In this document: positions 37,436 through 46,600 of the stretch, piece by piece | How the letters are laid out: each line of letters begins with the position of its first letter | Numbering within the stretch: the first letter of the stretch is position 1 | From: Massilia sp. Root335 | GTDB taxonomy: Bacteria; Pseudomonadota; Gammaproteobacteria; Burkholderiales; Burkholderiaceae_D | Direction of reading: 5' to 3' | Assembly (NCBI RefSeq): GCF_001425685.1 | Contig: NZ_LMCY01000003.1 | Location: forward strand, 402,008-466,007 | DNA: 64,000 nucleotides | Program-made: the position numbers and the translations under genes | Notes under the pieces: model-generated | The model's database searches: none | What the model saw: only the letters and a program-made list of their open reading frames with translations | What the model was told of the DNA's origin: nothing

Positions 37436-37857
37436 AATTCATGGTCATCGTGAAGGCCAGCGCGGCCTCGGAAGCCGGCATCATGCCGAGCGAAAAACTG
37501 TTCGTCGACATGGGCAACTTCAACGAGGAACTCGTCAAGGCCGGCATCCTGCTGGCCGCCGACGGCCTGATGCCAAGTTCCAAAGGCGCCCGCATCCGCT
37601 TCGACGGCGACCGGCGCACCGTCATCGACGGTCCGTTCGCGGAAACGAAGGAACTCATCGCCGGGTTCTGGATGATCGAAGTCGGCTCGAAGGAAGAAGC
37701 CATCGAGTGGTTCAAGCGCTGCCCGAACCCGCACGAGGACATGGCGAGCGAGATCGAGATCCGCCAGCTGTTCGGCCCCGACGACTTCGGCACGGACCTG
37801 CCGTCCGAGGTGCGCGCGCAGGAAGACCGCATGCGCGAACAACTCGCGGCACGCTGA
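37432..37857 (+). CDS. YciI/DGPF-domain protein
   Basis: A 141-residue protein with the signature VIDGPFAETKELIAGFWMIE of the YCII-related DGPF family. These small ferredoxin-like proteins are regularly encoded beside ECF41/ECF42 sigma factors and are thought to be controlled by them; their chemistry is not settled. It overlaps the previous gene by 4 bp (ATGA). Confidence 0.88.
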   Translation: MKFMVIVKASAASEAGIMPSEKLFVDMGNFNEELVKAGILLAADGLMPSSKGARIRFDGDRRTVIDGPFAETKELIAGFWMIEVGSKEEAIEWFKRCPNPHEDMASEIEIRQLFGPDDFGTDLPSEVRAQEDRMREQLAAR

Positions 37858-37868
37858 GGAGGCCGGCC

Positions 37869-38750
37869 ATGCAGTTCATGCTCATTCGCACCGACAACGA
37901 CGGCCGCGCCGCGACGGCCGACCCGCAGGCGGTACTGGACGATCTGCTGCGCCGGCTGCCGGGCGGCGCCGGGGCCGGCGCGGACGCTCCCCGCGCGCCC
38001 GCGCTGGCGCTGGCATTCGCGCCGGACGCGGAAGCGCTGCGCCTCAAGCTGTGGCCCGGCGGCGAGGCCGTGACGGCCGGACCGTTCCCGTCCGACGAAC
38101 GCCTGCCGGCCGGCTTCGCCGTGTTCGAGGCCCGATCGCGCGCCGCCGCGCTGGCATGGCTGCGCGACCACTTGCCCAGTCACGCCGCCGGCACCGCCAC
38201 GCTGGAACTGCGCGAGACGGGCTGCCCGGGCGGCTGCGCCGGCGTCCCGCCCGGCGCGGCCGGCGGCGACGCCTGCTACGCGATCCTGCTGCGTTCCGAC
38301 GCCGGCACGGAGCGCGACGCCATCCCGCCGCAGGAAAAGCTCGACCGCCTGAACGCCTTCAACGCCATCCATGCGGCGGCAGGCACGCTGCTGGCCGGGG
38401 ACGGGCTGAAGTCGACCGCGCGCGGCGCCCGCGTGCGCGTGGCGAACGGCGGCGCCAGCGTGATCGACGGACCGTTCGCGGAAGCCAAGGAATTGATCGC
38501 CGGCTTCTGGATGGTCCGCGCGCCGTCGATCGAAGCGGCCCTCGACTGGGCGCGTACGCTGCCCTACCCGACGGGGCCCGAGGTCGACGTCGAGATCCGC
38601 CGCGTGGCCCTGATCGCGCCGCTCGGCGCGTCCGCGGTGACGGCCGATGCGCCGGACCGGCTGCGCGAGGATGCCAGCGTGCGCGCCGAACAGCTCGACG
38701 CCGCCCTGCGCGCCGAGCTGGCGCCGCAACCGGCGTGGGACCGGCCGTGA
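37869..38750 (+). CDS. Tandem (double) YciI/DGPF-domain protein
   Basis: A 293-residue protein that looks like two DGPF domains in one chain. The N-terminal half (MQFMLIRTDNDGR) is degenerate and has TAGPFPSDERLPAGFAV instead of DGPF. The C-terminal half (from about residue 140) has the intact VIDGPFAEAKELIAGFWMV. The ATG at 37869 comes 11 bp after the single-domain gene, with a GGAGG nearby. A fusion or internal duplication is likely. Confidence 0.75.
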   Translation: MQFMLIRTDNDGRAATADPQAVLDDLLRRLPGGAGAGADAPRAPALALAFAPDAEALRLKLWPGGEAVTAGPFPSDERLPAGFAVFEARSRAAALAWLRDHLPSHAAGTATLELRETGCPGGCAGVPPGAAGGDACYAILLRSDAGTERDAIPPQEKLDRLNAFNAIHAAAGTLLAGDGLKSTARGARVRVANGGASVIDGPFAEAKELIAGFWMVRAPSIEAALDWARTLPYPTGPEVDVEIRRVALIAPLGASAVTADAPDRLREDASVRAEQLDAALRAELAPQPAWDRP

Positions 38751-38775
38751 CGCCTGTCCGGGCGGGACGGCACGC

Positions 38776-40080
38776 ATGACGGGCGGCGCCGACACGGGCC
38801 GCGTCGTCGAGGCGGTGTGGCGCATGGAATCGGCGCGCATCGTCGGCGCGCTGACGCGCATGCTGCGCGACCTGGGACGGGCCGAGGAACTCGCCCAGGA
38901 CGCGCTGCTGGAAGCGCTGGAGCGCTGGCCGGCGGACGGCGTGCCCGACCGTCCCGGCGCCTGGCTGATGCAGGTGGCCAAGCGGCGCGCGCTCGACCAC
39001 CTGCGCCACCATGCCATGCACGCCAGCAAGGAAGGCGAGCTGAGCTGGGAGTTCGACAATATGCTGGCCGACGGCGGCAGCTTCCGCGATCCCGCCGAGC
39101 TGGCCGCGCTGGCGCAGGAGACGGCCGGCGAGATCGACGACGACGTGCTGCGCCTGATCTTCGTCTGCTGCCACCCGGTGCTGTCGGCCGAGGCGCGCGC
39201 GGCGCTGGCGCTGAAACTGCTGGGCGGCCTGGCCACGGGCGAGATCGCGCGGGCCTTCCTCGTGCCGGAAGCGACGGTGGCCCAGCGCATCGTGCGCGCC
39301 AAACGGACGCTGGCGGAAGCGCGCGTGCCGTTCGAGGTGCCGGGCGGCGACGAACTCAAGCCGCGCCTCGCGTCCGTGCTGCAGGTGATCTACCTGATCT
39401 ACAACGAAGGCTATTCCGCGAGCGCCGGCAACGAGTGGCTGCGGCCCACGCTGTGCCGCGAGGCAGTGCGCCTGGGCCGCGTGCTGGCGGAACTGATGCC
39501 CGACGAAGGCGAGGTCCACGGCCTCGTCGCGCTGATGGAAATCCAGTCCTCGCGCGAGCGCGCACGCACGGGGCCGGACGGCGCACCGATCCTGCTGATG
39601 GACCAGGACCGTTCCCGCTGGGACCGCCTGCTGATCGGCCGCGGCCTGGCGGCGCTGGACCGCGCCGGCCGCCTGGGCGCCCTCGGACCGTACGCGCTGC
39701 AGGCCGCCATCGCCGCCTGCCACGCCCGCGCGCTCAAGCCCGACGCGACGGACTGGACGCGCATCGCCGCCCTGTACGACGCGCTGTCCCAGCTGATGCC
39801 CTCGCCCGTCGTCGAGCTGAACCGCGCGGTGGCGCTGGGCATGGCCTATGGCCCCGCCGCCGGCCTGGCCCTCGCCGACGCGCTGCTGGACGTGCCTGCG
39901 CTGCGCAACTACCACCTGCTGCCCAGCGTGCGGGGCGACCTGCTGGCGAAGCTCGGGCGCCACGACGAGGCGGCGGCGGAATTCGAGCGCGCGGCGGGCA
40001 TGACGCAGAACGAGCGGGAACGCGAACTGCTGCTGGTGCGGGCCGGGACGAGCAAGACCCGGCTCGCGCGCGGCGAGTGA
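38776..40080 (+). CDS. ECF sigma factor, ECF42-like with C-terminal extension
   Basis: A 434-residue protein. Residues 1-175 hold sigma-70 regions 2 and 4 (GRAEELAQDALLEALERW, RPGAWLMQVAKRRALDHLR; helix-turn-helix LATGEIARAFLVPEATVAQR). The remaining 250 or so residues form a helical, TPR-like domain characteristic of ECF42 (YLIYNEGYSAS, LMPSPVVELNRAVALGMAYG). Such sigma factors have no separate anti-sigma factor, and the extension is thought to regulate them. The ATG at 38776 lies 25 bp after the double-DGPF gene. Confidence 0.88.
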   Translation: MTGGADTGRVVEAVWRMESARIVGALTRMLRDLGRAEELAQDALLEALERWPADGVPDRPGAWLMQVAKRRALDHLRHHAMHASKEGELSWEFDNMLADGGSFRDPAELAALAQETAGEIDDDVLRLIFVCCHPVLSAEARAALALKLLGGLATGEIARAFLVPEATVAQRIVRAKRTLAEARVPFEVPGGDELKPRLASVLQVIYLIYNEGYSASAGNEWLRPTLCREAVRLGRVLAELMPDEGEVHGLVALMEIQSSRERARTGPDGAPILLMDQDRSRWDRLLIGRGLAALDRAGRLGALGPYALQAAIAACHARALKPDATDWTRIAALYDALSQLMPSPVVELNRAVALGMAYGPAAGLALADALLDVPALRNYHLLPSVRGDLLAKLGRHDEAAAEFERAAGMTQNERERELLLVRAGTSKTRLARGE

Positions 40081-40099
40081 ACATTCATCGGGAGCACGC

Positions 40100-40708
40100 G
40101 TGCCGAAAATCGACCTCAAGAAAGAGCTGAAGCATCTTTACCAGGCGCCCGCGCGGGAAGTCGTGCAGGTCGACGTCCCCGCCCTGCGCTTCCTCATGAT
40201 CGACGGCGCGGGCGATCCGAATACGTCGCCGCTGTATGCCCGGGCCGTGGAAGCCCTGTTCTCCGTGTCCTATACGGCGAAGTTCATCGTGAAAAAGGGA
40301 CCGTCGGGCATCGACTACGCGGTGATGCCGCTGGAAGGCCTGTGGTGGTCGGACGACCCGTCGTCATTCGTCGCCAACGACAGGTCGAAGTGGCAATGGA
40401 CGATGATGATCCATCAGCCGCCGTACGCCGACGAGTCGGTGCTGCGCGACGCGATGGCGGAAGTGAAGCGCAAGAAAGGCCTGGCCGCCGTCGAGGCGCT
40501 GCGGCTGGAATCGTTCACGGAAGGCCCGTGCGCGCAGACGCTGCACGTCGGACCGTTCACCGCGGACGGACCGACGATCCGGCGCGTGCACGATTTCATC
40601 GAGACCCGCGCCGCCCTCGCCGGCAAGCACCACGAAATCTATCTGAGCGACATCAGGCGCGCCGATGCCAGCCGGTGGAAGACGATCATCCGCCAACCGA
40701 TGGCGTGA
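40100..40708 (+). CDS. GyrI-like small-molecule-binding domain protein
   Basis: A 202-residue protein of the GyrI-like/DUF type (PALRFLMIDGAGDPNTSPLYARAVEALF, VMPLEGLWW, HVGPFTADGPTIRRVHDFI). Members bind hydrophobic ligands; in isolation the ligand is unknown. The start is a GTG at 40100 with GGGAG 5 nt upstream. It lies 19 bp after the sigma factor gene, so it probably belongs to the same operon. Confidence 0.83.
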   Translation: MPKIDLKKELKHLYQAPAREVVQVDVPALRFLMIDGAGDPNTSPLYARAVEALFSVSYTAKFIVKKGPSGIDYAVMPLEGLWWSDDPSSFVANDRSKWQWTMMIHQPPYADESVLRDAMAEVKRKKGLAAVEALRLESFTEGPCAQTLHVGPFTADGPTIRRVHDFIETRAALAGKHHEIYLSDIRRADASRWKTIIRQPMA

Positions 40709-40717
40709 CAACGGGCG

Positions 40718-41980
40718 TCAGTCGGGGGACAGGAACGGCGCCAGTGCCTGGTCGGCCGCGGCCGGATTGATGGCGCGTGCCTGCAGCCCATGCATGGCGA
40801 CGGCGACGTCGGCTGTACGGCCGCCGTCGTGCAACAGGGCCTGGTTGTCGGCCATGGAACGGAGCAGCTGGGCGGTGAGGCGGTCCAGCTCGGGGCGGAT
40901 GGTGTTGGCGAGGTCGGGCGCGTCGTCGAAGCGGCCGGCGTCCTCTGCCCGCCAGCGGCGGTACAGTTCGCGCTGCACCGTCTTGGATGCTTCGATCTGC
41001 GCCCGGAACACGCTGCGTATCCATGCCTCCGGCAATCCCAGCCCACGCCCCTGACGCACCGCGGCGGCGATGACCTGTTCTTCGCGCGGCCGGTCTTCGA
41101 TGGCAGCCTTCGCGTTCCACTTGGCGCGCGCCACGTCCCGCGCCAGCAGCAGGCGTTGGTCGATGGCCTGGCGCAATGGCTCCAGTCCCCAGGGAAACGC
41201 CAGCCACCGATCCAGGCTCCTCGACACGTCGCCGTTGTCCAGCCGGTGCTGCAGCCAGCGGTCGACATACGCCTTCAGCGCCGTATCGCGCGGCAGCAGG
41301 ATGGCCTTCTCCGCCTGGTCGAACGGCGCGTCCGGATGCACCGCGCACAGCTGCGGATGCAGGCGCTGCTGCAAACGGGTTTCGACGGCGTCGGTTATCA
41401 TCAGATCGGCCGCACCACTGACGATCCGGCCGAAGATGGTCACATTGTCCGGGTACACGGTCAGCTGGGCGCGCGGCGCCCAGGCGCGGGCGAAGCGTTC
41501 GTTCGTGCCGCCCGGATTGACGATCAGCCGCACGTCCGGCTGGTTGATCTGCGCCAGCGTCTGGAAGCGGGCGACGTTTTCGCAGCGTGCGATCGGCGTC
41601 TTGCCGTCGTGTAGATAGGGCACCGAAAACAGCGCGCGCCGTTGCCGCTCGGCCGTCACCGACACGCCGCTCATCGCCAGATCGAACTTGTCCGCATCCA
41701 GGTCGGCCATCAGCGTCGGCCAGCCGGTCGGAACCAGTTGCAGCCGCACGCCGAGCGCCTGCGCCAGCTCGCCCGCCAGCGCCACATCCATGCCGATGAA
41801 CTCGCCACCAGGCTGCAGGTAGCTGAAGGGCTTGTAGTCGCCGGTACTGCCCACGCGCAGGACGCCGCGCGCGGCGATGTCGTCCAGCCGGCCGGCCTGT
41901 GCCGGCGCCAGTACCGCCGTCAGCAGGCCCGCCAACACGACGGGCCGCATGCAAACCCTGCAAAACGCTGCCGCGCGCAT
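40718..41980 (-). CDS. Exported cyclohexadienyl dehydratase-chorismate mutase fusion
   Basis: A 420-residue periplasmic protein. The signal peptide covers about residues 1-29 (VVLAGLLTAVLAPAQA). Residues 30-270 match PheC, the periplasmic enzyme that turns prephenate into phenylpyruvate (RLDDIAARGVLRVGSTGDYKP split, FSVPYLHDGKTPIA, IVNPGGTNERFARA, ADLMITDAVETRLQ). Residues 270-365 match secreted AroQ-gamma chorismate mutase (AIDQRLLLARDVARAKW, DRPREEQV, FRAQIEASKTVQREL). One chain would carry chorismate to phenylpyruvate outside the cytoplasm. It faces the GyrI-like gene and is separate from its neighbours. Confidence 0.88.
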   Translation of the reverse strand: MRAAAFCRVCMRPVVLAGLLTAVLAPAQAGRLDDIAARGVLRVGSTGDYKPFSYLQPGGEFIGMDVALAGELAQALGVRLQLVPTGWPTLMADLDADKFDLAMSGVSVTAERQRRALFSVPYLHDGKTPIARCENVARFQTLAQINQPDVRLIVNPGGTNERFARAWAPRAQLTVYPDNVTIFGRIVSGAADLMITDAVETRLQQRLHPQLCAVHPDAPFDQAEKAILLPRDTALKAYVDRWLQHRLDNGDVSRSLDRWLAFPWGLEPLRQAIDQRLLLARDVARAKWNAKAAIEDRPREEQVIAAAVRQGRGLGLPEAWIRSVFRAQIEASKTVQRELYRRWRAEDAGRFDDAPDLANTIRPELDRLTAQLLRSMADNQALLHDGGRTADVAVAMHGLQARAINPAAADQALAPFLSPD

Positions 41981-42083
41981 GAATCTCCTTCATCTGTCCG
42001 TAGTGGCCGGAGCCTGGTGCCGCGCAGCGTAGGGTAAGGGCGCATGCCTGTCAAGCCGGCCACGGCGCCAGCCCGGGCGACCG

Positions 42084-43517
42084 TCACCCCAGCACCCGCT
42101 CCAGCCCCCGCCACGCCTCGTCGTCCTCCAGCGCCGCCACGTTCAGCCGCAGCTTGGTGGACGGCAGCTGGTCCGGCGAGAACAGGCTGCCCGGCGCCAG
42201 CAGCAGGCCCTCGTCCATCGCGCGCGCGGCCAGCACGTTGGTGTCGCGGCCGCAGTCGGCCCACGCGAACATGCCGGCCGTCGGCGCGGGTTCCAGCGTC
42301 ATGCCGAGGGATTCCGCGCGGCGCAGCACCTGCGGCCGCACGGCGTCCAGCCGGGCGCGGATGCGGTCCAGGTGCTTGCGGTACACGCCTTCGCACAGGA
42401 TCTTGTAGACGATCCGCTCGCCCAGGTCGCTCGTGCTCAGCGTGGCCAGCATCTTGCGGTCGGCCAGGCGCTGCACGACGTCCGCGGAGGCCGCGATGAA
42501 GCCGACCCGCAAATTGGCGGCCAGCGATTTCGAGAAGCCGCTCAGGTAGATCACGCGCTGCAGCTGGTCCAGCGCCGCCAGCCGGGTCACGCTCTGGGCG
42601 CCGCCCGGGTGCAGGTCGCAATAGATATCGTCCTCGACGACCGTGATGTCGTGGCGCTCGGCGATGCGCAGGATCTGGAAGGCCTTGGCGGCCGACAGCG
42701 ACGTGGAACTGGGGTTGTGCAGCACCGAATTGATGATGTACAGGCGCGGCTGGTGCAGCGCCGCCAGCGCCTCGAGCTGGGCCAGGTCCGGACCGTCGGC
42801 CAGGCGGCGGATGCCGACCACCTTCAGGCCCATCGCTGCGAACGAGCCGAACATCAGGAACCACGCCGGATCGTCGACGAACACGGTGTCGCCGGGACGG
42901 CAGAATTCGCGCGCGACGAGGTCCAGGCCCTGCGTCACGCCGAGCGTCGTCACGAACTGTCCGGGCGCGGCCGCGATTTCCAGCTCGGCCAGCTTGCGCT
43001 GCAGTTGTTCGCGGAGCGGCGCATAGCCCTGCGGGGCGGCGTAGTTGAGCAGCACGCTGCTGTTCTGGCGGCTGACGGCGCGCAGCGCGTTGGACACGCC
43101 GGGGCCATCCAGCCAGGCCGTCGGCAGGACGCCCGCGGCGCTCGACGGCTGGCCCGGCATCTGCCGGAACATGTGGCGGATCAGCCAGACGACGTCCAGC
43201 GCGCGCGCTTCCAGGGCCGGATCGGCATGCGGTTCGGCGCGCCGCAATGCCGTGTTCAGGGGCGCGCGCTCGCGCACGAAGAAGCCGGCGCCGCGGCGCG
43301 ATTCCAGGTAGCCCTGCGCGACGAGGCGGTCGTAGCTGGCCACGACGGTGAACGGCGACACGCCGTGGTCCGCGGCGAAACGGCGGATCGAGGGCATGCG
43401 GCTGCCCGCGCGCAGCTGCCTGTCGTCGATGCGCGCAGTGACGGCGCGGACGATCTGGTCGGCCAGCGGTTCGCCCGAATCGCGCGACAGCAGCGTCGGC
43501 ATGATTGTATCGGTCAT
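42084..43517 (-). CDS. MocR-type GntR/aminotransferase regulator
   Basis: A 477-residue regulator with an N-terminal GntR winged helix (LADQIVRAVTARIDDRQL, AADHGVSPFTVVASYDRLVAQGYL). It is fused to a fold type I aminotransferase-like domain with the PLP lysine in YLSGFSKSLAANLRVGF. MocR proteins sense PLP or amino-acid-derived ligands. It is divergent from the EamA exporter gene across 111 bp, which is the likely target. Confidence 0.9.
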   Translation of the reverse strand: MTDTIMPTLLSRDSGEPLADQIVRAVTARIDDRQLRAGSRMPSIRRFAADHGVSPFTVVASYDRLVAQGYLESRRGAGFFVRERAPLNTALRRAEPHADPALEARALDVVWLIRHMFRQMPGQPSSAAGVLPTAWLDGPGVSNALRAVSRQNSSVLLNYAAPQGYAPLREQLQRKLAELEIAAAPGQFVTTLGVTQGLDLVAREFCRPGDTVFVDDPAWFLMFGSFAAMGLKVVGIRRLADGPDLAQLEALAALHQPRLYIINSVLHNPSSTSLSAAKAFQILRIAERHDITVVEDDIYCDLHPGGAQSVTRLAALDQLQRVIYLSGFSKSLAANLRVGFIAASADVVQRLADRKMLATLSTSDLGERIVYKILCEGVYRKHLDRIRARLDAVRPQVLRRAESLGMTLEPAPTAGMFAWADCGRDTNVLAARAMDEGLLLAPGSLFSPDQLPSTKLRLNVAALEDDEAWRGLERVLG

Positions 43518-43628
43518 TTTTGCAACACAGTACGCAAAAGGATATCGGTAAGTGTATAGGGACTGTACTGCTCGTCCGGTCTAGCATACCTCTGACCAAG
43601 GCGTGCTGCAACGATAACCGGAGAACCC

Positions 43629-44549
43629 ATGCGTCCCACCACCCTCACCCCGGCCGGCGTCCCCACGGCGGCATCCGACGAAGCGCGCGGCATGCTGCTC
43701 GGCCTGATCGGCGTCGCCGTCTTCAGCCTCACCCTGCCGTTTACGCGGCTGGCGGTGCGCGAGCTCGATCCGCTGTTCCTCACGCTGGGCCGCGCGCTCG
43801 GCGCCGCCGTGCTGGCGGCCGGCTGGCTGCGCATGCGCCGCGCCGCCTTGCCGGGACGCGCCGCGCTGTGGCCGCTGGCCGTGGTGGCGCTCGGTTGCGT
43901 GCTCGGGTTTCCGTTGCTCAGTTCGATTGCGATGCGCAGCGTGCCGGCGTCGCACGGCGCCGTGCTGGGCGGCGTCCTGCCGCTCGCGACGGCCCTGTAC
44001 GCGGCGCTGCGGGGCTACGAGCGGCCATCGACAGGGTTCTGGCTGGTCGCCCTGCTGGGCACAAGCCTCGTGCTCGCGTTCGCGCTGGGCCAGGGCGGCG
44101 GGACGCTGCAAAAGGCCGACCTGCTGATGTTCGGCGCGATCGCCGCCGCGGCGGCCGGCTATGCGGAAGGCGGGCGGCTCGCGCGCACGCTGGGCGGCCA
44201 GGAAACGATCTGCTGGGCGCTCGTGCTGGCGGCCGTCCCCGCCGCAATCCTGCTGGCGGCGTTCGAAAGCGACCAGGTCAAACGGCTGGGCGCCGTCGGC
44301 CCGGCCAGCTGGCTCGGGTTCGCGTACGTCACGACGTTCTCGATGTTCATCGGCTTCTTTTTCTGGTATCGCGGCCTGGCGCTGGGCGGCGTGGCGCGCG
44401 TGGGCCAGGTGCAATTATTGCAACCTTTCCTGTCGCTGGCCGGCGCGGCCGTCCTGCTGGGCGAGGCGCTGACGGTGGCCAATGTCGGCTTCGCGCTGGC
44501 CGTGATCGCGACCGTGGCGCTGGGCCGCCGCATGCAGGTGAGGCGATAA
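43629..44549 (+). CDS. EamA/DMT-family transporter
   Basis: A 306-residue inner-membrane protein with ten predicted helices in two EamA halves (LLGLIGVAVFSLTLPFTRLAV and WLGFAYVTTFSMFIGFFFWYRGLALGGVARVGQVQ). Members export amino acids or other metabolites. Divergence from a MocR regulator suggests an amino-acid or amine substrate, but this is inference. Confidence 0.87.
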   Translation: MRPTTLTPAGVPTAASDEARGMLLGLIGVAVFSLTLPFTRLAVRELDPLFLTLGRALGAAVLAAGWLRMRRAALPGRAALWPLAVVALGCVLGFPLLSSIAMRSVPASHGAVLGGVLPLATALYAALRGYERPSTGFWLVALLGTSLVLAFALGQGGGTLQKADLLMFGAIAAAAAGYAEGGRLARTLGGQETICWALVLAAVPAAILLAAFESDQVKRLGAVGPASWLGFAYVTTFSMFIGFFFWYRGLALGGVARVGQVQLLQPFLSLAGAAVLLGEALTVANVGFALAVIATVALGRRMQVRR

Positions 44550-44630
44550 TGGGTATGCACCCTGCGATGGGCACGCCCGCCGGCAAGGCTTACAATAGCG
44601 GCTTTCTTTTCACACAACCCTGGGGAATTC

Positions 44631-45092
44631 ATGTCCGTCTACGACAAACTCAAAGCACTGAACATCACCCTGGCCGCACCGGCGACGCCGGCGGCCGCCT
44701 ACGTCATGTATGCGCAGACCGGCAACACGGTCTTCCTGTCCGGCCATATCGCCAAGAATGCGGACGGCACGGTCAATGCGGGCCTGCTGGGCAGGGAAAA
44801 GACGACGGAACAGGGCAAGGCGGCGGCGCGCGCCGTGGCCGTCGACCTGATGGGCACGCTGCAGGCGGCCGTCGGCGGCGACCTGAATCGCGTAAAACGC
44901 ATCGTCAAGGTAATGAGCCTGGTCGCCTCGACGCCGGACTATACCGAGCAACACCTCGTCACGAACGGCTGCTCGGAACTGCTGGGCGAAGTGTTCGGCG
45001 ACGCGGGCAAGCACGCGCGCTCGGCGTTCGGCGTGGCATCCCTGCCCCTCGGCGCCTGCGTCGAGATCGAACTCATCGCCGAAGTCGCGTAA
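44631..45092 (+). CDS. RidA/YjgF-family protein
   Basis: A 153-residue member of the RidA superfamily (deaminates reactive enamine/imine intermediates), recognisable by GNTVFLSGHIAKNADGTV, NRVKRIVKVMSLVAS and ARSAFGVASLPLGACVEIELIAEV. The Arg of the usual IPR motif is not in the classic position, so it may belong to an Rid subfamily other than RidA itself. Followed by an imperfect terminator hairpin. Confidence 0.88.
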   Translation: MSVYDKLKALNITLAAPATPAAAYVMYAQTGNTVFLSGHIAKNADGTVNAGLLGREKTTEQGKAAARAVAVDLMGTLQAAVGGDLNRVKRIVKVMSLVASTPDYTEQHLVTNGCSELLGEVFGDAGKHARSAFGVASLPLGACVEIELIAEVA

Positions 45093-45120
45093 GCTATCGC
45101 TCCGCAGTACTTATTTAACC

Positions 45121-45145
45121 GGAGCATGCCCAACAGGCGTGCTCC
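45121..45145 (+). terminator. Hairpin after RidA-like gene
   Basis: GGAGCATGCC (45121-45130) and GGCGTGCTCC (45136-45145) pair with one T-G wobble around a 5-nt loop. The following bases TCTTGAG are only weakly T-rich, so termination strength is uncertain. Confidence 0.6.
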
Positions 45146-45219
45146 TCTTGAGAGAGCAGCCTACCCGGCGTGCTTTATAATGACCGGCGCACCATCGTGG
45201 CCCTTCCTGTGAGACCAGT

Positions 45220-46413
45220 ATGAAAATCGAAAATCCCAATCCCATCCAGTGGCAGTTCTCGGAGCGCGCACAGCAGCTGCAAAGCTCGGCGATCCGCGAG
45301 ATCCTGAAGATCACCCAGCGTCCGGAAATCATTTCCTTCGCCGGCGGCCTGCCCTCGCCCGCCACCTTCCCCGTCGAACGCATGAAGGCGGCCTACGACA
45401 AGGTGCTCAGCGAAAACGGCAAGCAGGCGCTGCAGTACGGCCCGACGGACGGCTACGCACCGCTGCGCGAATGGGTGGCGAATTACCTGTCCACGGAAGG
45501 TTCGACAATCGTGCCGGAGCAGATCCTGATGGTGTCCGGCTCGCAGCAGGCCCTCGACCTGCTGGGCAAGGTGCTGATCGACGAAGGTTCGCGCGTGCTG
45601 GTGGAAACCCCCAGCTACCTCGGCGCGCTGCAGGCCTTCTCGGTCTACCGTCCGGAATTCCGGTCGGTCGAGACGGACGACCACGGCCTCGTGCCGTCGT
45701 CGATCGAACCGCTGGCCAAGGGTGCGCGCCTGCTGTACTCGCTGCCGAACTTCCAGAACCCGACGGGCCGCTCGCTGTCCATCGAGCGCCGCCGCGAGCT
45801 GGTCGAAACCTGCGCCCGCCTGGGCCTGCCGCTGATCGAGGACGATCCGTACGGCGCGCTGTCGTACAAGGGCGAGCCGATGCCGCGCATGCTGTCGATG
45901 AACCCGGACGGCGTGATCTACATGGGGTCGTTCTCGAAAGTGCTGACGCCGGGCATCCGCCTGGGCTATGTCGTCGCCCCGCTGCCGCTCGTGCGCCGCC
46001 TCGAACTGGCCAAGCAGGCCGCCGACCTGCACACCGCGACCCTGACGCAGATGGTCGTGCACGAAGTCGTCAAGGACGGCTTCCTGAACGAGCACATCCC
46101 GACCATCCGCAACCTGTACGCGAACCAGTGCCAGGCGATGCTGGACGCAATGGACGCCGAGTTCCCGGAAGGCGTGACGTGGACCCGTCCGGAAGGCGGC
46201 ATGTTCATCTGGGTCACGCTGCCCAAGCACATCGACGCCATGAAGCTGCTCGACCAGGCGATCGCCGCCCGCGTCGCGTTCGTCCCGGGCGCGCCGTTCT
46301 ACGCCAACGAACCGGTCACGAACACGCTGCGCCTGTCGTTCGTGACGGTGCCGCCGGAACGCATCCGCGAAGGCATCGCCACCCTCGGCAAGCTGATCAA
46401 GGACCAGATGTAA
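45220..46413 (+). CDS. PLP-dependent aminotransferase (aminoadipate/LysN type)
   Basis: A 397-residue fold type I aminotransferase with the PLP lysine in MGSFSKVLTPGIRLGYV and the N-terminal ISFAGGLPSPATFP. This combination is typical of 2-aminoadipate or multi-substrate (LysN/valine-pyruvate) aminotransferases. The exact substrate is not decidable. There is no helix-turn-helix region, so it is an enzyme and not a MocR regulator. Confidence 0.87.
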   Translation: MKIENPNPIQWQFSERAQQLQSSAIREILKITQRPEIISFAGGLPSPATFPVERMKAAYDKVLSENGKQALQYGPTDGYAPLREWVANYLSTEGSTIVPEQILMVSGSQQALDLLGKVLIDEGSRVLVETPSYLGALQAFSVYRPEFRSVETDDHGLVPSSIEPLAKGARLLYSLPNFQNPTGRSLSIERRRELVETCARLGLPLIEDDPYGALSYKGEPMPRMLSMNPDGVIYMGSFSKVLTPGIRLGYVVAPLPLVRRLELAKQAADLHTATLTQMVVHEVVKDGFLNEHIPTIRNLYANQCQAMLDAMDAEFPEGVTWTRPEGGMFIWVTLPKHIDAMKLLDQAIAARVAFVPGAPFYANEPVTNTLRLSFVTVPPERIREGIATLGKLIKDQM

Positions 46414-46600
46414 GACGGGTCCGCGTCCGGCGGCACGCGTTGCCGCCGGACTCAAACAATTGTTGAACAAGCCAAACACTTGTCAGTTGCGCAAAAGTTA
46501 CAGATTTTTCCAGCGGTAAAAGAAGTTATTGCCCAGGCCAGTGCTGCGGGGTGTATGATTTTGCACGCAATCTAAACGTGCAGTCCCCGCCAAGCACCGT

